DNA of 64,000 nt from Anderseniella sp963787895. GTDB lineage: Bacteria > Pseudomonadota > Alphaproteobacteria > Rhizobiales > Aestuariivirgaceae. The notes under the pieces were generated by a model, which was given only the letters and a program-made list of their open reading frames with translations, searched no databases and was not told the DNA's origin. This document shows, in pieces, positions 63,917 through 64,000 of the stretch (position 1 is the first letter of the stretch; each line of letters starts with the position of its first letter). Both the position numbers and the translations under genes were made by a program. Where the stretch lies: positions 104,870 through 168,869 of the forward strand of contig CAWBEX010000006.1 of the NCBI GenBank assembly GCA_963787895.1. Reading direction: 5' to 3'.

Positions 63917-64000
63917 TTACCGCATTGTGCTGATCTTGCGCCGCAGCCACCCGGAGCCGATCTCTGCAAGCAGCACCAGAATGATGATGGTCAGCAGGAT
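63917..64000 (-). CDS. C-terminal end of a probable ABC transporter permease (rest outside window)
   Basis: The last 27 codons of a gene entering from the right edge. They read ILLTIIILVLLAEIGSGWLR then RKISTMR and stop at 63917-63919. A final transmembrane helix followed by a short basic tail is how PhnE-type and other binding-protein-dependent permeases end. Given the phosphonate theme PhnE is tempting, but 27 residues cannot prove it. Confidence 0.45.
   Translation of the reverse strand: MLLTIIILVLLAEIGSGWLRRKISTMR

Noticed and set aside
63733..63969. A 78-codon minus-strand frame near the right edge
   Set aside because: Arg/Gly-rich translation without motif; another frame ending at 63917 gives a plausible membrane-protein C-terminus.

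Overview
The window reads as a chromosomal segment of a GC-rich alphaproteobacterium with a C1 and phosphonate-using lifestyle, probably marine or methylotroph-like and close to Hyphomicrobiales or Rhodobacterales. This rests on gene content only: lanthanide-type methanol dehydrogenase (XoxF), PQQ synthesis, glutathione-dependent formaldehyde oxidation, PntAB, and several phosphonate and betaine routes. No rRNA, tRNA, CRISPR array or insertion sequence was recognised.

Layout. 1-2.9 kb: end of a sulfite/nitrite reductase gene, its DUF934 partner and an alpha/beta hydrolase. 2.9-6.0 kb: pntA-pntB. 6.1-14.1 kb: a tightly packed minus-strand operon, phnW-phnA-phnY-metallophosphoesterase-pbfA-like-hydroxyacid dehydrogenase-EamA, for 2-aminoethylphosphonate (AEP) and its 1-hydroxy derivative. 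14.2-21.2 kb: a Na/Pi-cotransporter-like gene, a divergent LysR regulator, and an AEP-type ABC transporter whose permease gene carries about ten frameshifts. 21.4-28.3 kb: a second minus-strand operon, a betaine-type ABC transporter, a metallo-beta-lactamase-fold protein, TmpA and TmpB. It predicts uptake of 2-(trimethylamino)ethylphosphonate and its conversion to glycine betaine plus phosphate. 28.4-31.3 kb: a Rieske monooxygenase of the glycine betaine type, a BetI-like repressor and a quinone reductase, which would continue betaine breakdown.

32.5-57.3 kb: a quinoprotein (PQQ) region. It holds an MxaD-like protein, a beta-propeller protein and a two-component system; two uncharacterised exported proteins; two SoxYZ-like carriers; a taurine/nitrate-type ABC transporter; a Lut/Ped-type ABC system possibly tied to lanthanides; xoxF-xoxG-xoxJ with a CxxxCW rhodanese-like protein; a quinoprotein-relay metallohydrolase; pqqA-pqqB(frameshifted)-pqqC-pqqD-pqqE; and a creatininase-family protein. 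57.4-59.8 kb: a four-gene operon encoding an ExbB/MotA-like channel with an ExbD/MotB-like partner. 60.1-63.7 kb: glutathione-dependent formaldehyde dehydrogenase, a pentapeptide-repeat protein, an IclR regulator and a Gfa-family protein. The right edge cuts the 3' end of a probable ABC permease gene.

Taken together, methanol is oxidised by XoxF in the periplasm (PQQ and cytochrome XoxG) and formaldehyde is cleared by the glutathione route. Phosphonates supply phosphate, nitrogen and carbon through two separate pathways. Two genes, the AEP permease and pqqB, are broken by frameshifts; the permease pattern (many indels, few substitutions) looks more like sequence error than natural decay.
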